Assembly (NCBI RefSeq): GCF_039542385.1
Contig: NZ_BAABIA010000001.1
Span: forward strand, 806,001 to 870,000
Direction of reading: 5' to 3'
DNA: 64,000 nt
Source: Prosthecobacter algae
GTDB lineage: Bacteria; Verrucomicrobiota; Verrucomicrobiia; Verrucomicrobiales; Verrucomicrobiaceae
Every line of letters begins with the position of its first letter. Positions within the stretch are counted from its first letter, which is position 1. Position numbers and translations under genes: made by a program. This document shows, in pieces, positions 18,614 through 27,033 of the stretch. The notes below the pieces were generated by a model, which did no database searches, had not been told where the DNA came from, and saw nothing but the letters and a program-made list of their open reading frames with translations.

Positions 18614-19408
18614 ATGTTCTCTCGTCTTCATCACCATCTAGCCCGGCGCGCTTCGCTGCTTTTTGCAGCGGTGGCAGTGTTAGGTGGTGCCCAGGCGCAG
18701 ACCGCTTTTGAGCTTCAGGAGTTGAACATGACCCTCCAGGTCGCCGCCCAGAAGATTCAGGCGCTGGAATCCCAGCTCGCCGCCTCGAAAGACAAAACAG
18801 ATGCGCTGACGCAGAGTGCGGCAGCCGCTAACCAGGAAGCCAACGACCTCAAGGATCGCTACGAAAAACTTCGTGGTCTTCTCGAAGGTCTCGGAATTGC
18901 CGCCCTGGAAAACTCGACGGATCAGACCCAGGGGCGTCTGCTCTCCGCCATCAGCGATCTCCGGATCGCTGAAACTTCCCGTCAGAAACTGGCTGACAGC
19001 CTGATGGAGCTCGCTGAAGCTTCCTTGCAGTTCGCCAAAACCGTCCAGACCCCGGACGCTGCTTCCAGTGATCGTCTTTCCAAGGCACTCACCAAAGCAG
19101 AAGCGGTTCTTATCGCTGCCGCTGCCCCCGAAGGTACGGCTCCTGCCGAACCAGCAAATCTTCAGGATGCGCGCATCGTCAGTCTCAAGCCGGACCTCGG
19201 CATTGCAGTTTTGTCAGTCGGATCCCGTGATGGCGTGAAGCCTGGGATGCCATTTGAAATTTATCGCGAGGACAAACCCATCGCAAAAATCCTCGTCACT
19301 GAAGTGCGCAGCTCTGTTAGCGGTGCAGTGGTTCAGGAGTTAGCAAACGCAACTGATCCGGTGAAGGTCGGAGACAGAGGCAAAGTGGATATCAACAGAT
19401 CATTCTAA
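18614..19408 (+). CDS. Secreted coiled-coil protein embedded in the S10 operon (unknown function)
   Basis: 264 residues from the ATG at 18614, 34 bases after rpsS and ending 4 bases before rplV, so it must be cotranscribed with ribosomal genes. Residues 1-29 form a Sec signal peptide with cleavage expected after AQA (GGAQAQTAF). Residues about 30-135 are rich in Ala, Gln, Leu and Glu with heptad-like spacing (LQVAAQKIQALESQLAASK), a likely coiled coil. After a Pro/Ala linker, residues about 175-264 form a compact beta-rich domain (DLGIAVLSVGSRDGVKPGMP) resembling the small SH3-like C-terminal domain seen in FlgT-like and verrucomicrobial envelope proteins. It is not a ribosomal protein. I do not recognise a named function; a periplasmic or envelope role is inferred from the signal peptide. 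Confidence 0.8.
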   Translation: MFSRLHHHLARRASLLFAAVAVLGGAQAQTAFELQELNMTLQVAAQKIQALESQLAASKDKTDALTQSAAAANQEANDLKDRYEKLRGLLEGLGIAALENSTDQTQGRLLSAISDLRIAETSRQKLADSLMELAEASLQFAKTVQTPDAASSDRLSKALTKAEAVLIAAAAPEGTAPAEPANLQDARIVSLKPDLGIAVLSVGSRDGVKPGMPFEIYREDKPIAKILVTEVRSSVSGAVVQELANATDPVKVGDRGKVDINRSF

Positions 19409-19412
19409 GGTT

Positions 19413-19808
19413 ATGGAAGTGCGTTCAATCTATAAATACGCCCGCATCTCGTCGCAGAAGGCGCGTCAAGTCACACGGGCAATCACCGGTATGCCGGTGT
19501 CACAGGCTCTCAGCGTTCTCGACTTCACCCCAAAGAAGGCCGCGTTCCTGGTGGGCAAAGTTCTTCGTTCGGCTGTCGCCAATGCGGAAAACAATCATGA
19601 ACTGGATGCCGATGAACTCGTCGTCCGCAGTGCCGTCGCTACTCCAGGGCCAGCCCTGAAGCGCATCACGCCACGTGCTCGCGGTTCTGCATCACCAATC
19701 AAAAAACGCATGACGCACATCACCGTCGTGCTCGGCGCAAAACCGGAAGAGGCTGAAAAGCCTGTCCGCAAAAACCGGTCTCCAAAGGCCAAAGTTGCCG
19801 CTGAATAA
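19413..19808 (+). CDS. rplV: 50S ribosomal protein L22
   Basis: 131 residues, about 20 longer than E. coli L22 because of a basic C-terminal tail (KPVRKNRSPKAKVAAE). It begins MEVRSIYKYARISSQKARQV, and the tunnel hairpin ends in PRARGSASPIKKRMTHITVV. L22 lines the exit tunnel. Its start is 4 bases downstream of the secreted coiled-coil gene, so its translation may depend on that gene. Confidence 0.96.
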   Translation: MEVRSIYKYARISSQKARQVTRAITGMPVSQALSVLDFTPKKAAFLVGKVLRSAVANAENNHELDADELVVRSAVATPGPALKRITPRARGSASPIKKRMTHITVVLGAKPEEAEKPVRKNRSPKAKVAAE

Positions 19809-19833
19809 TCACTCAGACACCACACACTGATTT

Positions 19834-20673
19834 ATGGGACAGAAAGTTAATCCAATCGGCTTCCGCCTCGCGGTCTCTAAAGACTGGCGCTCCAAGTGGT
19901 ATGCTCCTGAGAAAGAGTACGCCGATGCACTGCATAGCGACCTTGCAATCCGCAAGTACCTCAAGGAGAAGCTCATGCAGGCCGCCTTGTCGAAGATCAT
20001 CATCGAACGTGCCTGGAACCAGGTCCGTGTCACCCTTCACACCGCCCGTCCAGGCTTGGTGATCGGCCGTAAGGGCCAGGAGATTGAAGTGATGAGCCAG
20101 AAGGTCTCTGAAATGTGTGGTGGCAAGCAGGTGAAGATCGACATCTTCGAAATCAAGCAGCCAGAACTTGACGCCCAGCTCATCGCTGAAAGCGTCGCTG
20201 TTCAGCTTGAGCGTCGTATTTCCTTCCGCCGCGCGATGAAGCGTGCCGTTCAGACCGCCATGGACATGGGCGGCGAGGGCATTCGTATCCGCGTCGCAGG
20301 ACGTCTCGGTGGCGCTGACATCGCTCGTGCTGAGCAATATCGTCAGGGCAAGGTGCCTCTTCAGACCCTTCGTATCCCGATCGACTACGGCTTCACTGAA
20401 GCCCGCACCGTTTACGGCATCATCGGCGTCAAAGTCTGGATGAACCGCGGCAACGCCCCTGAAAACACCACACCTCGCAATGACCGTCGCCGTGAGCGCG
20501 GTGATCGTGGTGGCGACCGCAACAGCGGTGGCGGTGGTGCTGGCGGCATCGGTCGTCGCGGTGGTGAGCGCTCCGGCCCGCCACGTTATCAGCAGGGAGG
20601 CCAGTCCTCCTATCAGCAGTCCCAGGCTCCTGCCGCTCCAGCAGCAGATGCCGCTCCTGCAGCAGCCCAGTAA
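19834..20673 (+). CDS. rpsC: 30S ribosomal protein S3 with Gly/Arg-rich tail
   Basis: 279 residues, against about 230 in E. coli. The core is normal: MGQKVNPIGFRLAVSKDWRS, the KH domain GLVIGRKGQEIE and the C-terminal IRVAGRLGGADIARAEQY. The last 60 residues are an added tail of Arg/Gly repeats (RGDRGGDRNSGGGGAGG) followed by Gln- and Ala/Pro-rich sequence, likely disordered and RNA-binding. S3 lines the mRNA entry channel. Confidence 0.97.
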   Translation: MGQKVNPIGFRLAVSKDWRSKWYAPEKEYADALHSDLAIRKYLKEKLMQAALSKIIIERAWNQVRVTLHTARPGLVIGRKGQEIEVMSQKVSEMCGGKQVKIDIFEIKQPELDAQLIAESVAVQLERRISFRRAMKRAVQTAMDMGGEGIRIRVAGRLGGADIARAEQYRQGKVPLQTLRIPIDYGFTEARTVYGIIGVKVWMNRGNAPENTTPRNDRRRERGDRGGDRNSGGGGAGGIGRRGGERSGPPRYQQGGQSSYQQSQAPAAPAADAAPAAAQ

Positions 20674-20719
20674 TTTTTAAAGTAACCCCCTTTTCAGGAT
20701 TCCCAACAGGAGTTGACTT

Positions 20720-21139
20720 ATGGCCCTTCTTCCAAGTCGTGTAAAACATCGCAAGACCCAGCGCGGCAGCCGCTCTGGCACCGCATCCCGTGGCAACAAA
20801 CTCGACTTCGGTGAGTTTGGCCTTCAGACCCTGGATCGTGGCTGGATCAAAAACAATCAGATCGAAGCTTGCCGTGTTGCGATCAACCGCTTCCTCAAGC
20901 GTAAGGGCAAGGTGTTCATTCGCATTTTCCCTCACAAGCCTGTGACTGCCCGTCCGCCAGAAACCCGAATGGGTAAAGGCAAAGGCTCCCCAGAATTTTG
21001 GGTGGCAGTCGTGCTCCCAGGGCACATGCTGTTTGAAATCTCTGGCGTGAACGAGGCCACTGCCCGTGAAGCCAGCCGTCTCGCCGCCAACAAACTCGGC
21101 CTGCGCACACGTTTCGTGAGCCGCGCTGCTTCCATCTAA
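20720..21139 (+). CDS. rplP: 50S ribosomal protein L16
   Basis: 139 residues, standard length. It begins [20 protein letters not shown] and has the conserved GRGFQT-type region and [20 protein letters not shown]. An AGGAG Shine-Dalgarno precedes the ATG. L16 helps position tRNAs in the large subunit. Confidence 0.97.
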   Translation: MALLPSRVKHRKTQRGSRSGTASRGNKLDFGEFGLQTLDRGWIKNNQIEACRVAINRFLKRKGKVFIRIFPHKPVTARPPETRMGKGKGSPEFWVAVVLPGHMLFEISGVNEATAREASRLAANKLGLRTRFVSRAASI

Positions 21140-21159
21140 TTCCTCGCACCTGACCTATC

Positions 21160-21369
21160 ATGAAGATCCAAGAACTCCGTGAACTGTCTGTCGACGAGCT
21201 CAATGCCCGTCGGCGTGAGCTCCGCCAGGAAATGCTGAACCTCCGTCTGCAGCAGCAGAGCGGTCAGCTCGAAAACCCATCCCGTCTGAAGCTCCTTCGC
21301 CGCGAAGTCGCCCGCATTGAGACCATCGTTACTGATCGTGCTCAAGCCGTCGCCAGCAAGGCAGCCTAA
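21160..21369 (+). CDS. rpmC: 50S ribosomal protein L29
   Basis: 69 residues, standard length, two-helix protein beginning MKIQELRELSVDELNARRRE and including LRLQQQSGQLENPSRLKLLR. It binds near the tunnel exit next to L23. It follows rplP by 20 bases. Confidence 0.95.
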   Translation: MKIQELRELSVDELNARRRELRQEMLNLRLQQQSGQLENPSRLKLLRREVARIETIVTDRAQAVASKAA

Positions 21370-21404
21370 GCTCCATCGCAATCCCCTGACCTTTTTCCAA
21401 AATC

Positions 21405-21686
21405 ATGAGTGAGGCTACAACCGCAGAAGCGCAACCTATCAAGGCCCCCGTCCGCAAGGAACGTGTTGGCATGGTGGTGTCCGACAAGATGAACAAGACC
21501 ATCGTGGTCGAGGTGGAGCGCCGCGTGCCACACCCACGGTTCAAGAAAATCATCCGCAAGACTTCCAAGTTCTATGCGCATGACGAAAGCGAGCAGGCCA
21601 AGGTGGGCGACAAAGTGCTCATCGTTGAGTGCCGCCCCCTGAGCAAGCTCAAGCGCTGGAACCTGGTCGAAGTGCAGAAGCACTAA
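21405..21686 (+). CDS. rpsQ: 30S ribosomal protein S17
   Basis: 93 residues with the S17 OB-fold signature [20 protein letters not shown] and [18 protein letters not shown]. The first dozen residues ([13 protein letters not shown]) are an extra N-terminal extension. It binds the 5' domain of 16S rRNA. Confidence 0.96.
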   Translation: MSEATTAEAQPIKAPVRKERVGMVVSDKMNKTIVVEVERRVPHPRFKKIIRKTSKFYAHDESEQAKVGDKVLIVECRPLSKLKRWNLVEVQKH

Positions 21687-21730
21687 CCGGTACGAGACAG
21701 TTCAACCCATTCATCTGAGGAAGAAAAGTT

Positions 21731-22099
21731 ATGTTGCAAATGGAGTCGTCAATCCCGGTGGCCGATAACACCGGTGCCCGAGTCGCCAAAATGATCGGTG
21801 TGCTCGGCAAAAAGAATACCCGTTTCGCTTACGTCGGTGATATCATCACCGCTCACGTTCGTGAATCCACCCCGACCGCCAGCGTCAAGAAGGGCGAAGT
21901 CGTCCGCGCCGTCGTCGTCCGTACCGCGCACCCAATCCGCCGCAATGACGGTTCGATCCTCCGTTTCGACCGGAACGCGATCGTCATCATTGACAAAGAC
22001 AACAATCCTAAAGGAACCCGTATCTTCGGTCCTGTGGCTCGTGAGCTGCGCGACAAGAATTTCATGAAGATCGTCTCCCTTGCCCCCGAAGTGCTATGA
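21731..22099 (+). CDS. rplN: 50S ribosomal protein L14
   Basis: 122 residues, exactly the usual length, starting [20 protein letters not shown], with [20 protein letters not shown] and the C-terminal [28 protein letters not shown] Shine-Dalgarno precedes it. Its TGA stop overlaps the rplX ATG (ATGA). Confidence 0.97.
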   Translation: MLQMESSIPVADNTGARVAKMIGVLGKKNTRFAYVGDIITAHVRESTPTASVKKGEVVRAVVVRTAHPIRRNDGSILRFDRNAIVIIDKDNNPKGTRIFGPVARELRDKNFMKIVSLAPEVL

Positions 22100-22371
22100 G
22101 CCAGATCAAGACCCACGTCAAAAAGGGCGACACCGTCGTCGTCACCTCCGGTGCCCATAAAGGCGCACAGGGCACCATCATTGAAGTGCAGACCGCCAAG
22201 AACCGTGTTCTTATCGAAGGCGTGCGCATGATCAAGAAGACCGTCAAGCCTTCCCAGGAGCGCCCAAACGGTGGTATTATCGAGCAAGAAGGCCCGATTC
22301 ATATCTCCAACGTCAAGCTTGCTGAAACAAAAGCAAAATCGACGAAGAAGACAGTTGCGAAGAAGAAGTAG
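22096..22371 (+). CDS. rplX: 50S ribosomal protein L24
   Basis: 91 residues, slightly short for the family. It has the KOW motif at the start ([20 protein letters not shown]) and [20 protein letters not shown]. The 4-base overlap with rplN indicates coupled translation. It initiates 50S assembly. Confidence 0.95.
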   Translation: MSQIKTHVKKGDTVVVTSGAHKGAQGTIIEVQTAKNRVLIEGVRMIKKTVKPSQERPNGGIIEQEGPIHISNVKLAETKAKSTKKTVAKKK

Positions 22372-22455
22372 TCAACGAATATGCTCACCCCCTTTGTTTC
22401 GCGCCCCGTCTTCGCGTGGCCTGCAAAGGAAAGGAAGCTCAGCCAAATCTGATCC

Positions 22456-23043
22456 ATGGAACCCCTGCTGCAAAAGCTCTATAAAGATACCGTTCGCGAT
22501 GCGCTCAAAGCGCAGCTCGCTCTCGAAAACGTCCATCAAGTCCCCAAGCTTGAAAAGATCGTCATCAACTGCTCCGTCGGCTCCCAAGGTGAGCGCAAGC
22601 AGGCCATTGAGGATGCCGTTAACGAAGTCACCCTGATCACCGGCCAGAAGCCCGTCATCACTCTCTCGAAGAAGGCCATCGCCAACTTCAAATTGCGTGA
22701 AGGTGAGGCTGTCGGCGTCAAGGTCACTCTTCGTGGCACCCGCATGTATGACTTCCTCATGCGTCTGGTGAAGACTGCTGTGCCACGTATTCGTGACTTC
22801 CGCGGTGTTGCTCCAAAAGCTTTTGATGGCCGTGGTAACTATACCCTTGGCATCAGCGACCAGTCCATTTTCCCTGAGATCGAGCTCGACAAGGTCAAGC
22901 GCACTCTGGGCTTCGACATTACCTTTGTGACTTCGACCAACAGCGATGATCATGCGCGTGAATTGCTGCGCGCTCTCGGCATGCCGTTCCGTGGCAAGAC
23001 CGCCCAGTCCAAGCCTGGTGAGTCCGCCGAAGCCGCCGCTTAA
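22456..23043 (+). CDS. rplE: 50S ribosomal protein L5
   Basis: 195 residues, about 15 longer than E. coli L5 through a C-terminal tail. Conserved elements include NVHQVPKLEKIVINCSVG, TLRGTRMYDFLMRL and GISDQSIFPEIELDKV. It binds 5S rRNA. The next gene is rpsH after 26 bases; the usual rpsN is not between them. Confidence 0.96.
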   Translation: MEPLLQKLYKDTVRDALKAQLALENVHQVPKLEKIVINCSVGSQGERKQAIEDAVNEVTLITGQKPVITLSKKAIANFKLREGEAVGVKVTLRGTRMYDFLMRLVKTAVPRIRDFRGVAPKAFDGRGNYTLGISDQSIFPEIELDKVKRTLGFDITFVTSTNSDDHARELLRALGMPFRGKTAQSKPGESAEAAA

Positions 23044-23069
23044 TCCTAACAGCCGATATTCCGCGTCCC

Positions 23070-23459
23070 ATGACTGACCCGATTTCCGATTTCCTTACCC
23101 GCATCCGCAATGCAGCCTCCGCAGGCCAGCAGGAAGTGTTTGTGCCTTTCTCCAAAATGAAGGCCGAGCTGTCCCGCATCCTGCAGGAAGAAGGCTACAT
23201 CTGGAGCTACGAAGTGGATACGAAGGAGACTCATCCTCGTCTCAAACTGAAACTCAAGTACCAGGGCAAGTCCCCGGTCATCCGCAGCCTGACCCGCATC
23301 AGCAAGCCTGGTCTGCGTAAATATGTCGGCTCCACCGAGATCCCTCGCGTGCTCGGCGGCCTTGGCATCTCCATCCTGTCCACCTCCCGCGGCATCATGA
23401 CTGGTGCCCGTGCGAAGAAAGCCAAAGTGGGCGGCGAACTTCTGGCGCAAATCTGGTAA
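23070..23459 (+). CDS. rpsH: 30S ribosomal protein S8
   Basis: 129 residues, standard length, from MTDPISDFLTRIRNA to the conserved C-terminal ILSTSRGIMTGARAKKAKVG. S8 binds helix 21 of 16S rRNA and is the spc-operon repressor in E. coli. Confidence 0.97.
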   Translation: MTDPISDFLTRIRNAASAGQQEVFVPFSKMKAELSRILQEEGYIWSYEVDTKETHPRLKLKLKYQGKSPVIRSLTRISKPGLRKYVGSTEIPRVLGGLGISILSTSRGIMTGARAKKAKVGGELLAQIW

Positions 23460-23475
23460 CACGAGGATCATCATC

Positions 23476-24015
23476 ATGTCACGAGTCGGTAAACAACCCA
23501 TTTCTCTCCCGGACAAGGTCACCGTGCAGATCAGCGCCACTGGTGGCGTGGTCGTCGAAGGACCCAAGGGCAAGCTCACCTGGACACTCCCAGAGGGAGT
23601 TTCAGTCACGAACGAAGGCAAAGAGCTTTCGGTCACCCGTTCCAGCGAAGACCGCAAGGTCCGCGCTATGCATGGCACCAGCCAGCGCCTGATCAGCAAT
23701 ATGATCGAAGGCGTCAGCAAAGGCTACACGAAGAACCTTGAAATCCATGGCGTCGGTTTCCGCGCCGCGGTGAAGGGGAGCGTGATTGATCTGAACCTGG
23801 GCCAGTCGCATCCACGTCTCCATCCGATCCCTGCCGGTGTGAAAGTCACTGTCGCAGACAACACGAAGATCGCGATTGAAGGCATTGACAAGCAGGTCGT
23901 CGGGCAGCTCGCCGCTGATATCCGCGCCTATTACCCGCCAGAGCCTTACAAGGCCAAAGGGGTTCGTTATGCAGGCGAGCAAATCCGCCGCAAGGCAGGC
24001 AAGAGTGTGAAGTAA
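23476..24015 (+). CDS. rplF: 50S ribosomal protein L6
   Basis: 179 residues from the ATG at 23476 with a GAGGA Shine-Dalgarno; the frame extends upstream into rpsH but the family begins at [12 protein letters not shown]. It shows [19 protein letters not shown] and the C-terminal [21 protein letters not shown]6 stabilises the GTPase-associated region. Confidence 0.97.
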   Translation: MSRVGKQPISLPDKVTVQISATGGVVVEGPKGKLTWTLPEGVSVTNEGKELSVTRSSEDRKVRAMHGTSQRLISNMIEGVSKGYTKNLEIHGVGFRAAVKGSVIDLNLGQSHPRLHPIPAGVKVTVADNTKIAIEGIDKQVVGQLAADIRAYYPPEPYKAKGVRYAGEQIRRKAGKSVK

Positions 24016-24031
24016 TAGGAGGAAAGTCATC

Positions 24032-24388
24032 ATGGCAGCGAAGAACCGCAAACTCACCCGCTCGCGTATCCACGCGCGCATCCGCAAGACCCTCAGTGGC
24101 ACTCCTCAGCGTCCACGTCTGGCAGTTTATTTTTCGAACTCCAACGTGTATGCTCAGCTCATTGACGACGTGGCAGGCAAGACCATCGTGTCTGCTTCCA
24201 CGAAGGAAAAAGGCTTCGGCGAAAGCCGCGCCAACAGCGTTACCGCCGCCAAGGTGGGACAGGCTGTTGCTGAGCGCGCCCTGGCCGCAAACATCACAGC
24301 CGTGGTTTTCGATCGCGGTGGCTTCACCTATCACGGCAAAGTGAAAGCACTTGCCGACGCCGCCCGCGAAAAAGGTTTGAAATTCTAA
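24032..24388 (+). CDS. rplR: 50S ribosomal protein L18
   Basis: 118 residues, standard length, preceded by AGGAGG. It contains [20 protein letters not shown] and the C-terminal [20 protein letters not shown]. It brings 5S rRNA into the large subunit with L5. Confidence 0.97.
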   Translation: MAAKNRKLTRSRIHARIRKTLSGTPQRPRLAVYFSNSNVYAQLIDDVAGKTIVSASTKEKGFGESRANSVTAAKVGQAVAERALAANITAVVFDRGGFTYHGKVKALADAAREKGLKF

Positions 24389-24406
24389 TCTCGACGAATC
24401 CCATTT

Positions 24407-24940
24407 ATGGCAGCAGCTACATTCAGTCCCGCCAACGGTGAATCCTCAGGCGATTCCCGCCCGGACTCCATTGAAAAAGTGGTGCACATCAACCGATGCG
24501 CCAAGGTCGTTAAAGGTGGTCGTCGTTTCAGTTTCTCCGCACTCGTTGTCGCTGGTGACCAGCAGGGCAAAGTCGGCTGGGGCTTCGGCAAGGCTAACGA
24601 AGTCGCTGACGCGATCAAGAAGGCTACCGAATCTTCACGCAAGAACATGAGCCGCGTGCACCTGAACAACAACACGATTCCTCATGAAGTGATCGGTGAG
24701 CACGGTGGCGGTCGCATCATGTTGAAGCCTGCAACTCCTGGTACTGGCATCATTGCTGGTGGTGGTGCACGTGCAGTGCTTGAAGCAGCAGGTGTCAAAG
24801 ACGTCATTGGTAAGTCGCTGGGTTCCAGCAACCATGCCAACGTCGTCAAGGCAACTTTGGCTGCTTTGAGCGCCCTTCGCCCGAGAGACGAAATCTTCCG
24901 CGCTCGCGGTAAAGAGATCAAAGAGAAGAAAGCTCTCTAA
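24407..24940 (+). CDS. rpsE: 30S ribosomal protein S5
   Basis: 177 residues with an added N-terminal 20 residues ([20 protein letters not shown]) before the conserved [20 protein letters not shown]. Also present are [17 protein letters not shown] and [20 protein letters not shown]. It lies 38 bases ahead of rplO with no rpmD (L30) between. Confidence 0.97.
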   Translation: MAAATFSPANGESSGDSRPDSIEKVVHINRCAKVVKGGRRFSFSALVVAGDQQGKVGWGFGKANEVADAIKKATESSRKNMSRVHLNNNTIPHEVIGEHGGGRIMLKPATPGTGIIAGGGARAVLEAAGVKDVIGKSLGSSNHANVVKATLAALSALRPRDEIFRARGKEIKEKKAL

Positions 24941-24977
24941 TTGATCCCCAAGTTCAAAGTTTAATTTTCAAATCAGT

Positions 24978-25418
24978 ATGCAACTCCAAGACGTCAAACC
25001 TCGCCCAGGGGCGAAAAAGCGCCGCAAGCGCATCGGTTGCGGTGAAAGCTCCGGCCACGGCAAGACTTCCTGTAAAGGACACAAAGGTCAGAAAGCCCGC
25101 GCAGGTGCTGGTATCCGTCCAGGCTTTGAAGGTGGTCAGATGCCACTTCACCGTCGTCTCCCCAAGAAGGGGTTCAGCAATGTTCAGTTCCGCGACGTCT
25201 ATGAAGTCGTGAACGTGAGCGCTCTGAATGCCTTCGAAGACGGCACGGTGATCAATGAAGTTCTGCTTCGTGAGAACAACATCGTCAACCGCAACTGCGA
25301 TGCGATCAAGATCCTGGGTTCTGGTGACCTCAGCCGCAAGCTGACCATCGAAATCAAGAATGTCAGCGCCTCGGCCCGCGAGAAGATCGAGAAGGCTGGC
25401 GGCACAGTCGCAGCCTGA
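24978..25418 (+). CDS. rplO: 50S ribosomal protein L15
   Basis: 146 residues, standard length, starting MQLQDVKPRPGAKKRRKRIG, with the GHGKTSCKGHKGQKARAG and RPGFEGGQMPLHRRLPKKGF signatures. It is the last ribosomal gene in the window and is followed by a long hairpin before secY. Confidence 0.97.
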   Translation: MQLQDVKPRPGAKKRRKRIGCGESSGHGKTSCKGHKGQKARAGAGIRPGFEGGQMPLHRRLPKKGFSNVQFRDVYEVVNVSALNAFEDGTVINEVLLRENNIVNRNCDAIKILGSGDLSRKLTIEIKNVSASAREKIEKAGGTVAA

Positions 25419-25444
25419 TCATTTCAGATCTAACTCAACCCGTC

Positions 25445-25500
25445 AGCGGGCCAGTCACCAATCAACCTTTCCGGTTGTTAGATGGCTAGGCCCGCTTTCT
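25445..25500 (+). promoter_or_regulatory. Large hairpin between rplO and secY (candidate attenuator)
   Basis: An outer perfect 8-base stem AGCGGGCC (25445-25452) / GGCCCGCT (25489-25496) encloses an inner stem CAACC (25463-25467) / GGTTG (25473-25477). It is followed by a short pyrimidine-rich TTCTT. It sits between the rplO stop and the secY start. Partial termination or processing here would set the secY-map level relative to the ribosomal genes. This is inference; the T-tract is weak. Confidence 0.5.
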
Positions 25501-25516
25501 TATACTCCCCTTTCTC

Positions 25517-27025
25517 ATGATTTCTGCTTTTGCCAACAGCTTCAAAGTCCCTGACCTGCGTTCCCGAATTCTGTTCACGCTGGCGATGATCGTCATCGTC
25601 CGCATCGGTGCTTCCATCACCCTTCCGGGCGTGGATGTCACCGTGCTCGACGAGTGGATCAAGACCCGCACGGCGGACGCCGGCTCCGGAGCTGCTCAGG
25701 TGGCTGCGCTGTTGAACGTTTTTAGCGGTGGTGGCCTGCAAAACTGTGCCATTTTCGCCCTCGGCATTATGCCCTACATCAGCGCTTCCATTATGCTACA
25801 GCTCCTCACCGCCGTGGTGCCGAGACTCAGCAAGTTGGCCCGTGAAGATGGTGGTCGGCAGAAAATCACCCAATATACGCGCATCGCGACCATCGTCCTT
25901 TGCCTTTTCCAGGGTTACCTGCTAGCTCAGTCCTTGCAGAATCCTGGTCAGAACATCTTCCTGGGTGGTCTGAATGAAACCATCGAGCGTCTTCAGCGTC
26001 CTTTGGTGCCAGATTTTAGTTTTTGGGGCTTTGTGGTTCCTTCCGTGATTACCATCACTGCAGGCACCATGCTGATGATGTGGCTTGGCGAAATGATCAC
26101 CGATCGCGGCATTGGCAACGGTGTTTCCCTACTGATCTGTGTGAACATCGTCTCCGACCTTCCGGGGGCCATGGTGCAGGTGTGGCAGACTTATGTTGGT
26201 AACGTGGATGGTGACATGAGCAAGCCAGCGACGCTGGTCCTTCTCCTGGCCTTCATGATTATCGTCATCGCAGGTGTCATTGCTTTGACCCAAGCCACCC
26301 GACGAATTGTCATCCAGTACGCCAAGCGTGTGGTCGGTCGTAAGGTCTATGGCGGTCAGACTCAGTATCTGCCCCTGAAAATCAATTATTCTGGGGTGAT
26401 GCCGATCATCTTTGCCCAGGCCATCTTGCTTTTCCCTTCTTCCATCATCGCTTCCATGTTCCCAGATGTGGGCTGGGTGCAGCGTTTCTCCCAGGCTATT
26501 GCTTCTGGCTGGATCTATTATGGTCTTTCCGCCGCGTTGATCTTTTTCTTCAGCTACTTCTGGGTCGCCACCATGTTTCAGCCCACGCAGATCTCTGAAG
26601 ACCTGAAAAAGAGTGGTGGTTATATCCCTGGCATTCGCCCAGGCAAGCCAACGGCCGACTTCCTCGATTTCACGATGAGCCGCCTCACTTTTGCAGGTGC
26701 CATCTTCCTCACCGCTCTTTATGTGATGCCTGGTGTGATCAGTGCCCTCCTTGGCATTGCCCCGCAGACCGCTCAGTTCTTTGGCGGTACCAGCCTCCTC
26801 ATCCTTGTTGGCGTGGTTCTTGACGTCATGCGTCAGATCGAAACCCACCTGCTCAAGAGCCATTATGACGGTTTCCTTAAAAAGGGACGTATCCGTGGCC
26901 GTTTTGACCGCACGCAGCAGACGGGTGAAGTGGCCAATCCGACCACCGTTGCTGTCCTGTGGACTGGTATCGCTTTGATCACCCTTTTGGGCGTGGCTTG
27001 GCTGATCTACAACAAAGGCATGTGA
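25517..27025 (+). CDS. secY: Preprotein translocase channel subunit SecY
   Basis: 502 residues, about 60 longer than E. coli SecY, with ten hydrophobic segments expected. Signatures include LGIMPYISASIMLQLL (TM2 region), GIGNGVSLLICVNI and the C-terminal cytoplasmic LKKSGGYIPGIRPGKPTADF. Extra length lies mainly in the first periplasmic loop (residues about 40-70) and at the C-terminus. SecY forms the protein-conducting channel. It is followed 8 bases later by map. Confidence 0.97.
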   Translation: MISAFANSFKVPDLRSRILFTLAMIVIVRIGASITLPGVDVTVLDEWIKTRTADAGSGAAQVAALLNVFSGGGLQNCAIFALGIMPYISASIMLQLLTAVVPRLSKLAREDGGRQKITQYTRIATIVLCLFQGYLLAQSLQNPGQNIFLGGLNETIERLQRPLVPDFSFWGFVVPSVITITAGTMLMMWLGEMITDRGIGNGVSLLICVNIVSDLPGAMVQVWQTYVGNVDGDMSKPATLVLLLAFMIIVIAGVIALTQATRRIVIQYAKRVVGRKVYGGQTQYLPLKINYSGVMPIIFAQAILLFPSSIIASMFPDVGWVQRFSQAIASGWIYYGLSAALIFFFSYFWVATMFQPTQISEDLKKSGGYIPGIRPGKPTADFLDFTMSRLTFAGAIFLTALYVMPGVISALLGIAPQTAQFFGGTSLLILVGVVLDVMRQIETHLLKSHYDGFLKKGRIRGRFDRTQQTGEVANPTTVAVLWTGIALITLLGVAWLIYNKGM

Positions 27026-27033
27026 TCTGATTC

